Translations under genes and position numbers: made by a program
The notes under the pieces: generated by a model
Databases searched by the model: none
Told to the model about the DNA's origin: nothing
The model's input: only the letters and a program-made list of their open reading frames with translations
Assembly (NCBI GenBank): GCA_047967505.1
Contig: CM106538.1
DNA from: Dipteris shenzhenensis
Lineage: Eukaryota; Polypodiophyta; Polypodiopsida; Gleicheniales
Reading direction: 5' to 3' (one strand)
DNA length: 64,000 bases
Part shown: positions 55,132-64,000 of the stretch, one piece after another
How the letters are laid out: every line of letters begins with the position of its first letter
How positions within the stretch are numbered: the first letter of the stretch is position 1

Positions 55132-56080
55132 AATCAAGAAGCCCAAACTAAAAGTTTGGTGCAAAGCCACAAACCAAGACCATGCAATAAGGACGAACAA
55201 GAAGCCAAGAAGGCGATAGAAAAAGAAGTCAAAGAGACCATGCCAAAACAACCAGTGTAGGACAACCCAGAAGACAAGATGCTAGAAACCCAAGACAGTG
55301 TACCTCCGGTGGGAAACATGCCCATAGACTCACCACAACAAAAGAGCCCGACACAACAATCACCACATGTACATGAAAATGCAAATAACCATGAACAGAG
55401 CCTCGAGGAGGCCGAATAGTATCAGATTACATTTATGGATTTAGATGAGGAAATTGCCCTACTATAGACATTTCAAATGCAACAAAGAGAATAGTACAAA
55501 GGAATGGAGAAGCTATATTCAGAATGGCAACAACTAAAGGAAGATAATGATATTTTAATTGAACAAAATCAATTTTTAAAATAGGATTTACAATATAAAG
55601 TGGAGGAGTTAAAGTTGCTAACATAGCAACATGACAAAGAAAAAGTTGAGTTGCAACAGGATGCAGAATAGTTAAAACTCAAATGAGTGGAAATCAATAG
55701 ATAGCTGAAGCACTCAGAAAATGGTCAATTCCAATTCAGCACAGATGTTAAGAGAGATGGGTAGTTTAACTAAGGAGCATAGTAAGTTTTCTTCTAAAAA
55801 CTACTGTTGAAAGAGAAACTAGTAGCCCTCACTCCAATTGAAGGCCAGCTGAAGGCCATGCAGGATGAGGAGGAGTTGGAAATTCCAAGAACCTTTATGC
55901 CTCTAGTAGCACTATCTGAAATGTAGGATAAACTCATAGAGCACATGGCTAAATTGTGGTCACAGGTTAGCAACAGACTATTACATCTATAGACACAACC
56001 AGTCCAATACTAGGATGATCTACTCAAAATTTATCCAAATTTTTAATGAATAAAGAAGTTTAAGAATTGAAGAAAGAAAT
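55132..56080 (+). pseudogene. Gypsy G third ORF, right part: Gln-rich coiled coil cut by TAG codons
   Basis: Beyond the young copia a single frame runs from 55132 to about 55765 with a Lys/Glu/Gln-rich heptad character (DKEKVELQQDAE, EWQQLKEDNDILIEQNQFLK). It contains TAG at 55258, 55417, 55465, 55492, 55582, 55624, 55669, 55702 and 55762, and one TGA (55684). After a frameshift it resumes (LTPIEGQLKAMQDEEELEIP) with TAG at 55924, 55990 and 56011. Most TAGs fall where Gln fits. Its function is unknown; a coiled-coil structural role is inferred. Confidence 0.6.
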
Positions 56081-56194
56081 ATATACATTGAAGACCAGGA
56101 TGGCTAGAACAAAAGAATCAAAACCAATAGGTCCCTTAGTTCATGAAGCTAAACAACCATAATCAGGGACGAGCGAGCTTGAAGTCTCCTCAGG

Positions 56195-57644
56195 TCAAAT
56201 TTTAGAGAAACTCAAATGTGGTACATAACCCAAATGGCATAAGAGTTTCATCCCATTTTGGCTCATATGGCCCAATCGGTAATGCCATAAAGAAGTGCTT
56301 GGCTGCTCGGTTATTGCAACAACATGATCAAACACCCCTGATACATGTAAGGGATACAAAGTCCCACACTTGGCACCCATGGCCAAAAGCATATAGCCCT
56401 TCTGAATTTTCCAACTCCTAGAACCAAAGATGGTTTGAAAACCAGCATCATCTAGCTGACCCGTTGAAATGAGACTCTTGGTCAGCTTAGGCACATGTCT
56501 CACATTTTTCAAAATAAATGTAGACCCATTTGCAAAAGAAAACTTTATGTCACCTACTCCCACTATGTCACATGCATAAACATTTCCAAGATGCACACAA
56601 CCTGTCTTTCCATTGTCATAAGTGGAGAACCATTCCCTATGGGGAGTAACATGGAATGAAGCACCAGAATCCAAAATCCAATCCTAAGAATATGCATCAT
56701 CTGAAGTGGTAAGCAACTCTATAGATAAACTAGACAGATAAACTAGACATGAAGAGAATGTCATTGTCACTATCATGTGTGACTGCATTGATCTCCTCAA
56801 TCTTCACTTTTCCTTTGTCCTCCCTTGGACTCTCTTCCTTCTGATTTGCATCCCAATTTGCATTATTTTTCTTATCCTTTTGCTCTCTTTTAAGCTTGTA
56901 GCAATCCTTTTTCATGTGGCCCTTCTTGCCACAATAGTGACACTCAATGTTCTGTGCCTTGGACTTGCTACGAGACTTCCCTCTTTCTTGAAACTTCCCC
57001 CTGGACTGTGATCTGTCCCTTTGTACATTTAAGGCTGCATCCTACTTGTTGCCTTCCATTGACTTCCATCTAATCTCCTCAGCCAACAAGCTACTAGCCA
57101 CATCATCAAAGTTCAATACTCCACCAAGTGCAGAGTTATTGATATTAGTACGGAAAGTATCCCACGAGGATGGTAATGAGCATAAGAGAAATATTGCCCT
57201 CATTTCCACATCGAAATTCAGCTTTTGAGCTTGAAGTTGACTGAAAATGATATTAAATTCATTCAAGTGCAAAGCTATGGATACTCCCTCCTTCATGTGC
57301 AGCGCAAACAATCTCTTCATGAGATAGACTTTGTTTGAGGTAGTCTCTTTCTCATATGTAGCACACAGCTTTTTCCATAAAGTTTCTGTAGTCTTTTTAG
57401 TGACTACTGTGAAATAAACTGTCTCCCCAAGATGAAGTCTAATGGTAGACTTTGCCAATGCATCCAACTCATTCCATTCATCCATGGACATAGCTGCATG
57501 CTTAGCTGCAATCCCTTACAAGGGTTTTATCTGCTTCTTTTAAATAAGCACATTCCTTATTTGTTCTTTCCATAAAGAAAAGTTTGTCCCATCAAATTTT
57601 TTAATGCTGCAAAACTCATTTTCAGACATGGAAGAGGATGCCAT
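56195..57644 (-). pseudogene. Copia C gag-protease, 3' truncated
   Basis: From the ATG at 57644 the minus strand reads MASSSMSENEFCSIKKFDGT and, after TAA codons, the gag core (YLMKRLFALHMKEGVSIALH; FDDVASSLLAEEIRWKSM). Then come the zinc knuckle CHYCGKKGHMKKDC (about 56940), protease MDSGASFHVTPHREWFSTYD (56674) and pre-integrase LWHYRLGHMSQNGMKLL. Sequence changes at about 56200 to gypsy G third-ORF sequence, so integrase, RT and the 3' LTR are gone. Confidence 0.9.
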
Positions 57645-59079
57645 GATGCAAATAAAGCAAAATCCCAAATGCTATTGCCTGCAAGAGAGAATCACACCAA
57701 ATACCAGGTGCACCCAAATGTGTATGCCACAATAGAGTGAAATATCACCAAAACTCAAAGCTCAAAGCATCAAAAGATATAGCTGATTCATGTGCATGTA
57801 CTATGCATCCATATGAGCAAATCTAGCCCAAAAGAAAATGCAAACTACCATGGCAATCCAAAATGCCAATAAGTGCCAAATGGCTCAAGCATAAACACCG
57901 TCCATGGGCATATGCATCAACAATATCTCATCCAAGAGAGCATAACACTATCAGTGCATCACCTGCAATGTGTCAAATGGCTGTCCCTCAGCATAAAATA
58001 GCATCCATGTGCAAAGTGTCCATAAAAAATAGCATCCCACAAGGCAATTTGGGCCTATCAGCGCATCCAATAAGGATCGCAATGCATCCAAATGGCCTAT
58101 AAATCATCCACTGCAACACAATGCACACCACGAATGAGTGCACATGGCTCAAATTGCAACCAGAGTAATTTGCATAAGGTATGCTCAAGAAATCATGGTC
58201 CCATGACAATGACTACTACTGAAAATAGAACCTGAGATGCCTCAAAACATGGGCACCAATACATAATCAGACTTAGCAAGACAATCTGCAAATATCTCTC
58301 TTCTGCTAGAACTTCAAAATCCCAACCAATGAGTGAGAAATGGGAGTCAACACTTATCCACTGCCATGTGGCATAAATCTAAGCTTTCAAAACCTTAGAA
58401 TGCAAAATGCATAACAGAGAGATGAAATCAAATACACAAAGATCTATAACTCTAAAAATACTCCACCGAATCATGCAAGAACTAATAGATAGGGGTTTTT
58501 AGGCATCCGGAATGGAATGGGATAGACGGTTTTGGAAACCGTGGTTCCAATCACTGGGTCCAACACACAGATTGAAAAACATTTATGGAAACTGAATTGT
58601 TTGTAAACTCAACCGGAGTGCGAATGATGAGCAACTGGAGTCCACTGGAACTGACAGATCTGCAAATGTTTGCTCCAAACTTGAGTTCCAACCCCCGGGC
58701 AAAAAAACGTTAAAATTGACACAGTAAGTTAGAAATCCAACGAAATGATCCCAAATTCAAGAATGAAGGTGTTTCCAAGCTCCTAAAGTGAAATGGATAC
58801 CAAAAGCATGCAATGGTTGCCTCTACAAGTCAATACGAAGTCTTTGTCGTCGAACGGAATAGGCAAAAGCTAAAAAAACGATTTTTTCTTTAAAAACACT
58901 TAATAGGCTCTCAAAACCACTTTGAAAAACCAACGTGACGTTTTCAAAGGTACCTTCAAGGTCTCTGAACACTCGGATGCAAGTAAAGTCACCCACAAAG
59001 CTTCCCATAGAGCTTCTCCTTCTTCCCATAGAGTTGCTGAGCTTCCAAGCATTCATGCACGCTTAGCTAGATCACTCGG
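57645..59079 (-). other. Copia C leader, 1.4 kb, no gene seen
   Basis: This untranslated stretch lies between the primer site and the gag ATG. No open frame of note and no repeats were seen. The length is large for a copia leader. Confidence 0.6.
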
Positions 59080-59091
59080 GCTCTAATACCA
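59080..59091 (-). promoter_or_regulatory. Copia C primer-binding site
   Basis: The reverse complement is TGGTATTAGAGC, the initiator-Met tRNA site with one C to T change, two bases from the LTR. Confidence 0.85.
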
Positions 59092-59093
59092 GT

Positions 59094-59330
59094 TGAGAAT
59101 GCTCTCAACGGAAGCAGAATGGAAGAGGGAGAGAGAGAAATAGAGAGCCACACAAGTTTTTTGTGGGTGCAAAACACCCTAATCTTCTTTTTCATTAATT
59201 TATATATGTATTTGAGTATTGTATATAACCGGGGTAAAGGCACAGTGACCTTTAACCCCCACATGGCGAGCATGACAAAAATAGTTGCATGTTTAACATG
59301 CACAACAACCCACCTTAGTACCAATCAACA
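59094..59330 (-). repeat. Copia C 5' LTR (right limit approximate)
   Basis: It starts tgagaatgctctcaacgg next to the primer site and contains a TATA-like gttatata on the minus strand (about 59222-59230). Its partner LTR is missing and the outer end was not fixed. Confidence 0.6.
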
Positions 59331-59399
59331 CCCATCCTAGAGTACAGGCACCTGGCACTCGCACAAGCACCCCTAGCTTCGAAGCTGAATCTTGTTCCT

Positions 59400-60240
59400 A
59401 TCTGAATCCAAGTCCCATGATTACTCAAAAATCCAAATCCACGACCTTATCCAAGAGCGCCAAGTCCAGCTCATCCCACAGTTCCAATACAACAACATCA
59501 AGCCGAGGAAGTGGATTCACAATTCGAGTATGAAGCTGAGTACCGAGTGTACTATGTGGAAGGAGCAGAAGGTTTAATACCAGTCTATGTGAATCAAGTT
59601 CGGCCAAACACATATTGAGCACCAATCAAGTGCTACGGTTGTGGAGAGAATCGCTCGATCATAGAGTGCCCTCATCGTGGTAGCCCCGCAACTTTCCAAC
59701 CACTCTATAGGGATTGTGATATTGGTCATGCCTGTATGGATTGTCCCATGAAAAATAAGGTCCCACAACAAAATGAGGCTAAGCCTGACATCGCAATTGG
59801 CATTATTGGGGTAGACCATCAAAGTCTAGGGCTGACAAGCATATTATCACAACCTATGAATGTAATTACCTGCCAGCAAAAAGAGGCCACCAAGGTTCCT
59901 AATATTCCAATTCAATCAAGACGACCTCTTCAAAAGAAAGCACAGATGCCTCTACCTTCACCAAGAAATGGCTCATTCACATCAGCTCCCAAGCCTCAAA
60001 TAAAAGAAGCTCCATATCCTAATGTAGAAGTGGAGAAGGCTCGATTTCAGGCACTTCAACAATGGGTGCAAAAGGAACAAGCTCACTTTGAGGCTAAGAA
60101 GCAAGCGCAAGATCCAATCCCTAACTTGGCCCCATCGAGATTGACACTGCACTTGAGCGCTTGTTCCAGCAACAAAATCCACCACATAATGTACCGCCAT
60201 GCCAACTTGAAGGTGCCGCACTCTCTAGCATTCTAACTTG
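59400..60240 (+). pseudogene. Gypsy H gag C-terminal part
   Basis: The plus strand shows two Cys/His clusters, CYGCGENRSIIECPH (about 59630) and CDIGHACMDCP (59717), a double zinc knuckle in which the His of the first is Ser. A 166-codon open frame follows (59736-60236), rich in Pro, Gln and Lys and without a known domain. It lies directly upstream of a retropepsin, as in gypsy gag. Confidence 0.65.
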
Positions 60241-60257
60241 CCCTGTCTCAATTCCCA

Positions 60258-60704
60258 TTGGAATCCTCTTATAGAATTGTCCTAGTAGATATCTCTGTGC
60301 GGATGGGTGAGAGAGATGACATATGCAACATCACTATGCCTTTGGTCCATAAAGCATATGATGAAGTCCAAGCCATTATGGATGGTGGAGCAGGTGTGAA
60401 TGTCCTATCCAAGGAGCTCTATGATGAATGGGGTCTCCCACTAATGCAAAAGGCTAATTTCAACATATGCCTTGCAGATGATTCACGTGCAAAGCCCTTG
60501 GGAATAGTAAATGGAGTGTCAACAAAAGTCATAGGAGTCTGCTTTTCTCTTCAATTCACAATCTTGGATCTCCCTAAGAAATCCTATCAAATCTTGCTGG
60601 GAAGTCCTTGGTTGCATGAAGCATCAATACTCCATGATTGGGGAACTGATAGACTAACAATCCAAAATCACGACACTACAGTAAGAGTCAATGTGGGGAC
60701 ATAA
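60258..60704 (+). pseudogene. Gypsy H retropepsin
   Basis: This 148-codon frame has the aspartic protease core AIMDGGAGVNVLSKELYDEW (DGGA replaces the common DSGA/DTGA), ADDSRAKPLGIV and ILLGSPWLHEA, the order of a plant Ty3/gypsy protease. The frame itself is intact. Downstream RT and RNase H are missing, so it is a fragment of a dead element. Confidence 0.82.
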
Positions 60705-61171
60705 GCAATAAAACCAATTGTGCCTAGAGCGCATTGGATGAAACCTCTTCCACCACAATCTCAAGCAAATTAGCCTCCCTACAACAACATGCCATAGTGG
60801 GCCATACACAACACAATGTCAATAATTGGATCTAAGCATTGGCAACCATTGAAAACTTCCATTCACTAGATTCTATCTTCTCATCTCACAAATTGATGTT
60901 GAGGTATGCAGGTAAATCCTCTACTCACACATGAAGAACCAATCAATCTAGAGGTGCCATTCTTTATGGTGGATCTTGAATAGAATAGGGAACCTGAAGA
61001 AGCTATCCATTCCCATAAGGACTCATATTTTCCTTGGGACATTGTAATGCATTTTGGGTAATCATTTATCTCAGCCCTAGACTTTGGGTAGATCAGTCAG
61101 ACAGCGCTGCCCCCTTAGTGCCCTTCTTTATGCCATTGCTACACATCCTTTGCTCCTCTATTTGGACCATC
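60705..61171 (+). other. Probable gypsy H protease-RT spacer
   Basis: Plus-strand coding-like pieces (THEEPINLEVPFFMVDLE) with TAG codons and no motif. It ends where the LINE fragment begins. Confidence 0.4.
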
Positions 61172-61990
61172 TTACCACCCCACATAATTAATCCTCCATT
61201 TTTCAAATAGTTTTTGTGCAATAATTGTTGTTAGTGGATTGAAGTTTTTGTGTTGGTATCCCCCAATAAAGGTCACATCTCCTGCCATGGAGTGCTGATT
61301 ATGTTCTTGAAGACATACCACATCAGGCTGGTGTTTCATCAAATAACTCCAAAATAACCTCCATTTATTTATGTTGCAGAGGCCTTGAATGTTGTAGGTC
61401 ACACATTTGATTGTTGAAACATGAAGAAATATATAAATGCCTGAAAAATTAGAATTCCCTATGTACAAGTGTCTGAAATGGTAGGGACTAAGCATCAGCC
61501 TGCATGCTATCAAAAGACCCCAAGGCTGCAAATTCAATCTCATCTTCACATACAGGTATGTGTTTCTTGACCATCCCTTCATTGTTAATCCCTTAGGGGA
61601 TGTCAATGGCTGTCCAGGCATTGGGGAAGAGGCATCCTAATGTCGAGATTGCAAAGGTCTAGAACACAAATTTACTATCTTTTTCATTGTTTGCCATTCC
61701 TCATGAACATTTTCAATAATTTTTGCTTTACCACAAGATACAGAACCTGTTGCAATTTCCTGTAGGACGAGGAGGACAAATGACCTGGCCCAATGCTGAA
61801 GCAACCACTGGCAACTGTGCTCACATATAATCAAGGAACTACCACTTCAACCCAAACCAGACAGTGGTGTCGAATGAGACTACTGTAATCATGCATTTGA
61901 CAAGTGTACTTCATAAAACCCTCTGGACACAAAGTATACTCCTTTGTGGAAGGAGCCTTCAAGTAGGGCCTTGACCCATTGTGCCACATC
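61172..61990 (-). mobile_element. LINE fragment: end of ORF1 and start of endonuclease
   Basis: The minus strand reads KCVTYNIQGLCNINKWRLFW and then PDVVCLQEHNQH (61420-61300), the N-terminus and catalytic Glu region of an L1 endonuclease. It stops after about 80 residues. Upstream (61990-61640) lies ORF1-like sequence (VAQWVKALLEGSFHKGVYFV, in pieces). Neither GDFN nor SDH motifs follow. Confidence 0.7.
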
Positions 61991-62195
61991 ATTGGTAGAA
62001 GGCAATTTTCCAGGGCAAAAAATAACTAAGGATTAGCATGATCTCATGAGGCATTACATATCTTCTTAAAACATGGTCCTTACCCATCTTGTATAGTTGT
62101 CTTGCAATGAGTTGATAGGGTGCAGCTTTTAAAATTAGTTTTCTAGCAGGCTCTTGTGGACTTTGTTTTTCTGAAGTCTCATTATCAAGATTCAT
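61989..62195 (-). pseudogene. Inverted gypsy integrase N-terminal zinc region
   Basis: The minus strand reads LIARQLYKMGKDHVLRRYVM then PHEIMLIL, the segment just before the HHCC zinc finger in plant gypsy integrases. It lies head to head with the integrase core at 62290-63201 on the plus strand, so a local inversion split the domain, or two gypsy copies meet here. Confidence 0.6.
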
Positions 62196-62289
62196 CTGTA
62201 CATGTGGCTTAAACTTTCAAAACTTCTTACATTTGGAACTATGGGGTAAGTCTTCCACTAGCAAAGTATTCCCAAGTAAGGGTTCATTT

Positions 62290-63201
62290 GCTATGCATAC
62301 TCCTTATTGACTTTGTGGGTCGCATCCATCCAGCAGCAGCAAAGGGAAAACAAGTGCTACATCATTGTGGCCACTGATTACTTTACTAAATGAGCTGAAG
62401 CTAAAGCAGTTAGAAAGGTAGATGCTAAAAGCACAACAAAATTCTTATACGAGAATGTGATCACCCGATTCGGATGCCCCATTGAAATTGTGTTGGATAG
62501 AGGCACGCATTTTGTCAATGAGGTTATCCAAGAACTCTTGTCTGGCTTTATGGTAATCCATAGAAAAAGCACACCCTACTACCCCCAAGGGAATGGACAT
62601 GATAATCTACCAACAAAATATTATCCTCACCAAGGTAGTAGAACCATAGCATTCTGATTGGGCAGAAAAACTAAATGCAACCTTATGGGCATACAAAACC
62701 ATAGTCAAGGTCAGTATATGGAATACACCTTTTCAATTGGTGTACAACTGTTGTTGTGAAGCTATGGTCCCACTAGAATTTGTAATACCATGCCTACCCA
62801 TAGCAGTTTAGGAACAAATGGGAGATCATGCATCCCTGAAGGAAAGACTCTATTAATTAGAGAAGCATACACAGACTAGATTAGTCGCCTACCATGCCAT
62901 AACAATAGAAAAATACAAAAGAAAGGCATGGTTTGATAGAAATATTAAAGCCAAAGACATCAAGGAAGGTGACCTGGTCTTGCTATACAATGCCAAAGTC
63001 AACAAGGAAAAAATCAAGTATCTAGGTCAAGGACCCTATTGAGTAAGAAAAATGAATCCCATCAGAGCTATGCTACTAGAAACATTGGATGGAGTCCAAC
63101 TCAACACAACCATAAACGGGAGTCAATTGAATTGCTGCTACATCAACATGCAAGCCATCCCCGACAAAAATGAAGATTTGGGAACCCCAACTCTTCCTTA
63201 G
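62290..63201 (+). pseudogene. Gypsy H integrase core and GPY/F domain
   Basis: The plus strand has the first Asp block (DFVGRIHP; after a shift KCYIIVATDYFTK, then TGA for Trp), ENVITRFGCPIEIVLDRGTH (second Asp) and KSTPYYPQGNG. The third acid is lost at a frameshift near 62600. Then come SDWAEKLNATLWAYKT, TPFQLVYNCCCEAMVPLEFV, and the C-terminal KEGDLVLLYNAKV with LGQGPY followed by TGA. The frame ends at 63201. It is clearly gypsy and decayed. Confidence 0.88.
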
Positions 63202-64000
63202 TTAGTATTAGATTATATCATGAGCACTCACTTGCATATGTACGTCTTCACTCATATAGGTAGCATCAACCAATTTCAACCTAGGGTTCAAAAGTGATGC
63301 CTCAATACTAGCTGCCCTATGAAATCCCAAAAATAACAAAAAAAGCATATAGTTAGTCCCTACCTAGTTACTAGGTCATGTGTACTCACACGCTTTCGCT
63401 TAGACACATAGTCAATTGCATGAATAATTGTGCTACACACTTTCATTCCACACTCTCAAAGCATGTGTAACAAAAAATCTCTCACAATACACACTCACAA
63501 GTGTTATACCTACATACCACAACTAATCTAATGATTAATGGTACACCATATAAACATGGATGCAGGTTTAGAAACAATTCCACCACTAAAGAGGATGCGA
63601 AGAAAGAGCCCACCGCCCCAGCCCCATGAGACCTCCTCAAGAGTTCACAGTAGCCGTGTACCTCCTCTCAACCAAGGTGACCATAGGCATTTGTGGTTCA
63701 GAGTGATAGCTTTAATGAGGATTCTGTGCATGACATGGAAACACAAGAAGTATAAATGCCACCCCAATCACCACCGACCTACACAACCATTGATGGGGCC
63801 CGATCCTTGGAGCTTGTGTGGCCTTCTACATCGACTTATGCTCTTTCTAATGCAACAACATCTTTCTTAGAGCAAAGGGGTCTAGGCAATTTGTATGAGA
63901 GCCTAAAATCCTTGGAGGATAGCTTACAATGACCAAATACATCAGGGACTTTCTCCATTCTTACCACTCTAGCGATGCATAGGTTGGCAAGTACGGCACC
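63202..64000. other. No gene recognised
   Basis: A plus-strand open frame at 63538-63870 (MVHHINMDAGLETIPPLKRM at its start) has no motif I recognise. It could belong to the 3' part of gypsy H. Otherwise I see nothing. Confidence 0.5.

Noticed and set aside
55132-56080. TAG recoded as glutamine (alternative code or suppression)
   Set aside because: Neighbouring copia relics show the same CAG-to-TAG changes against an intact sister, and E2F and the young copia end in TGA or use ordinary codons. Methylation-driven decay is simpler.
1-64000. CRISPR arrays, bacterial operons, rRNA or tRNA genes
   Set aside because: None seen. The only tRNA-like sequences are the short primer-binding sites of retrotransposons.

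Overview
The window is nuclear DNA from a land plant with a large, transposon-rich genome. It holds a plant-type E2F gene with spliceosomal introns, many Ty1/copia and Ty3/gypsy retrotransposons whose primer-binding sites match plant initiator-Met tRNA, L1-type and other LINEs, and long (CT)n runs. The low gene density, a 20 kb intron and the style of the copia proteins suggest a fern or gymnosperm. The species cannot be fixed from sequence alone.

The one host gene I can support is an E2F transcription factor on the minus strand. Exon 1 lies at 25153-25422 and exons 2-9 are packed into 3280-5082. The nine exons join into one open frame of 304 codons, with GT/AG at every boundary and matching phases. 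The gene runs off the left edge, so the rest of the marked box and the Rb-binding tail are missing. Intron 1 (5083-25152) is 20 kb of transposon debris. Intron 9 (3279 to beyond base 1) carries an L1-type LINE. A pyrimidine-rich leader and three minus-strand CCAAT boxes lie upstream of exon 1.

Intron 1 contains chromovirus gypsy pieces (5.65-8.76 kb), a LINE split by a candidate solo LTR (8.9-11.9 kb), copia remnants D and E (11.9-15.0 kb), copia F (16.4-18.3 kb), an LTR-like promoter segment (19.8-20.8 kb), a second LINE copy (21.4-22.6 kb), and two copies of a compact 687-689 bp element with 129 bp terminal direct repeats. The compact element is flanked by 13-16 bp target duplications, which fits neither a normal LTR element nor a simple LINE/SINE. 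It is the most unusual system in the window.

From 25.4 to 33.8 kb there is AT-rich intergenic DNA, long purine/pyrimidine-asymmetric tracts, a perfect 23 bp hairpin and one LTR with an Athila/Tat-like primer site. From 33.8 kb on is a nest. A LINE tail is followed by a plus-strand gypsy relic (G). Copia B (minus, 36078-45497) lies inside or beside G, and copia B is itself interrupted by an old copia A relic (plus, 40443-44398). The distal part of G was later hit by a young copia A (49666-55125) with identical 298 bp LTRs, PBS, PPT and a perfect 5 bp duplication. The right end holds the 5' part of copia C (minus) and a rearranged gypsy H (gag/protease, a LINE fragment, an inverted integrase piece, integrase core).

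Almost all transposon genes are broken. Many breaks are TAG codons where glutamine CAG is expected, a pattern that fits deamination of methylated CHG sites in silenced elements. The E2F exons show no such damage.
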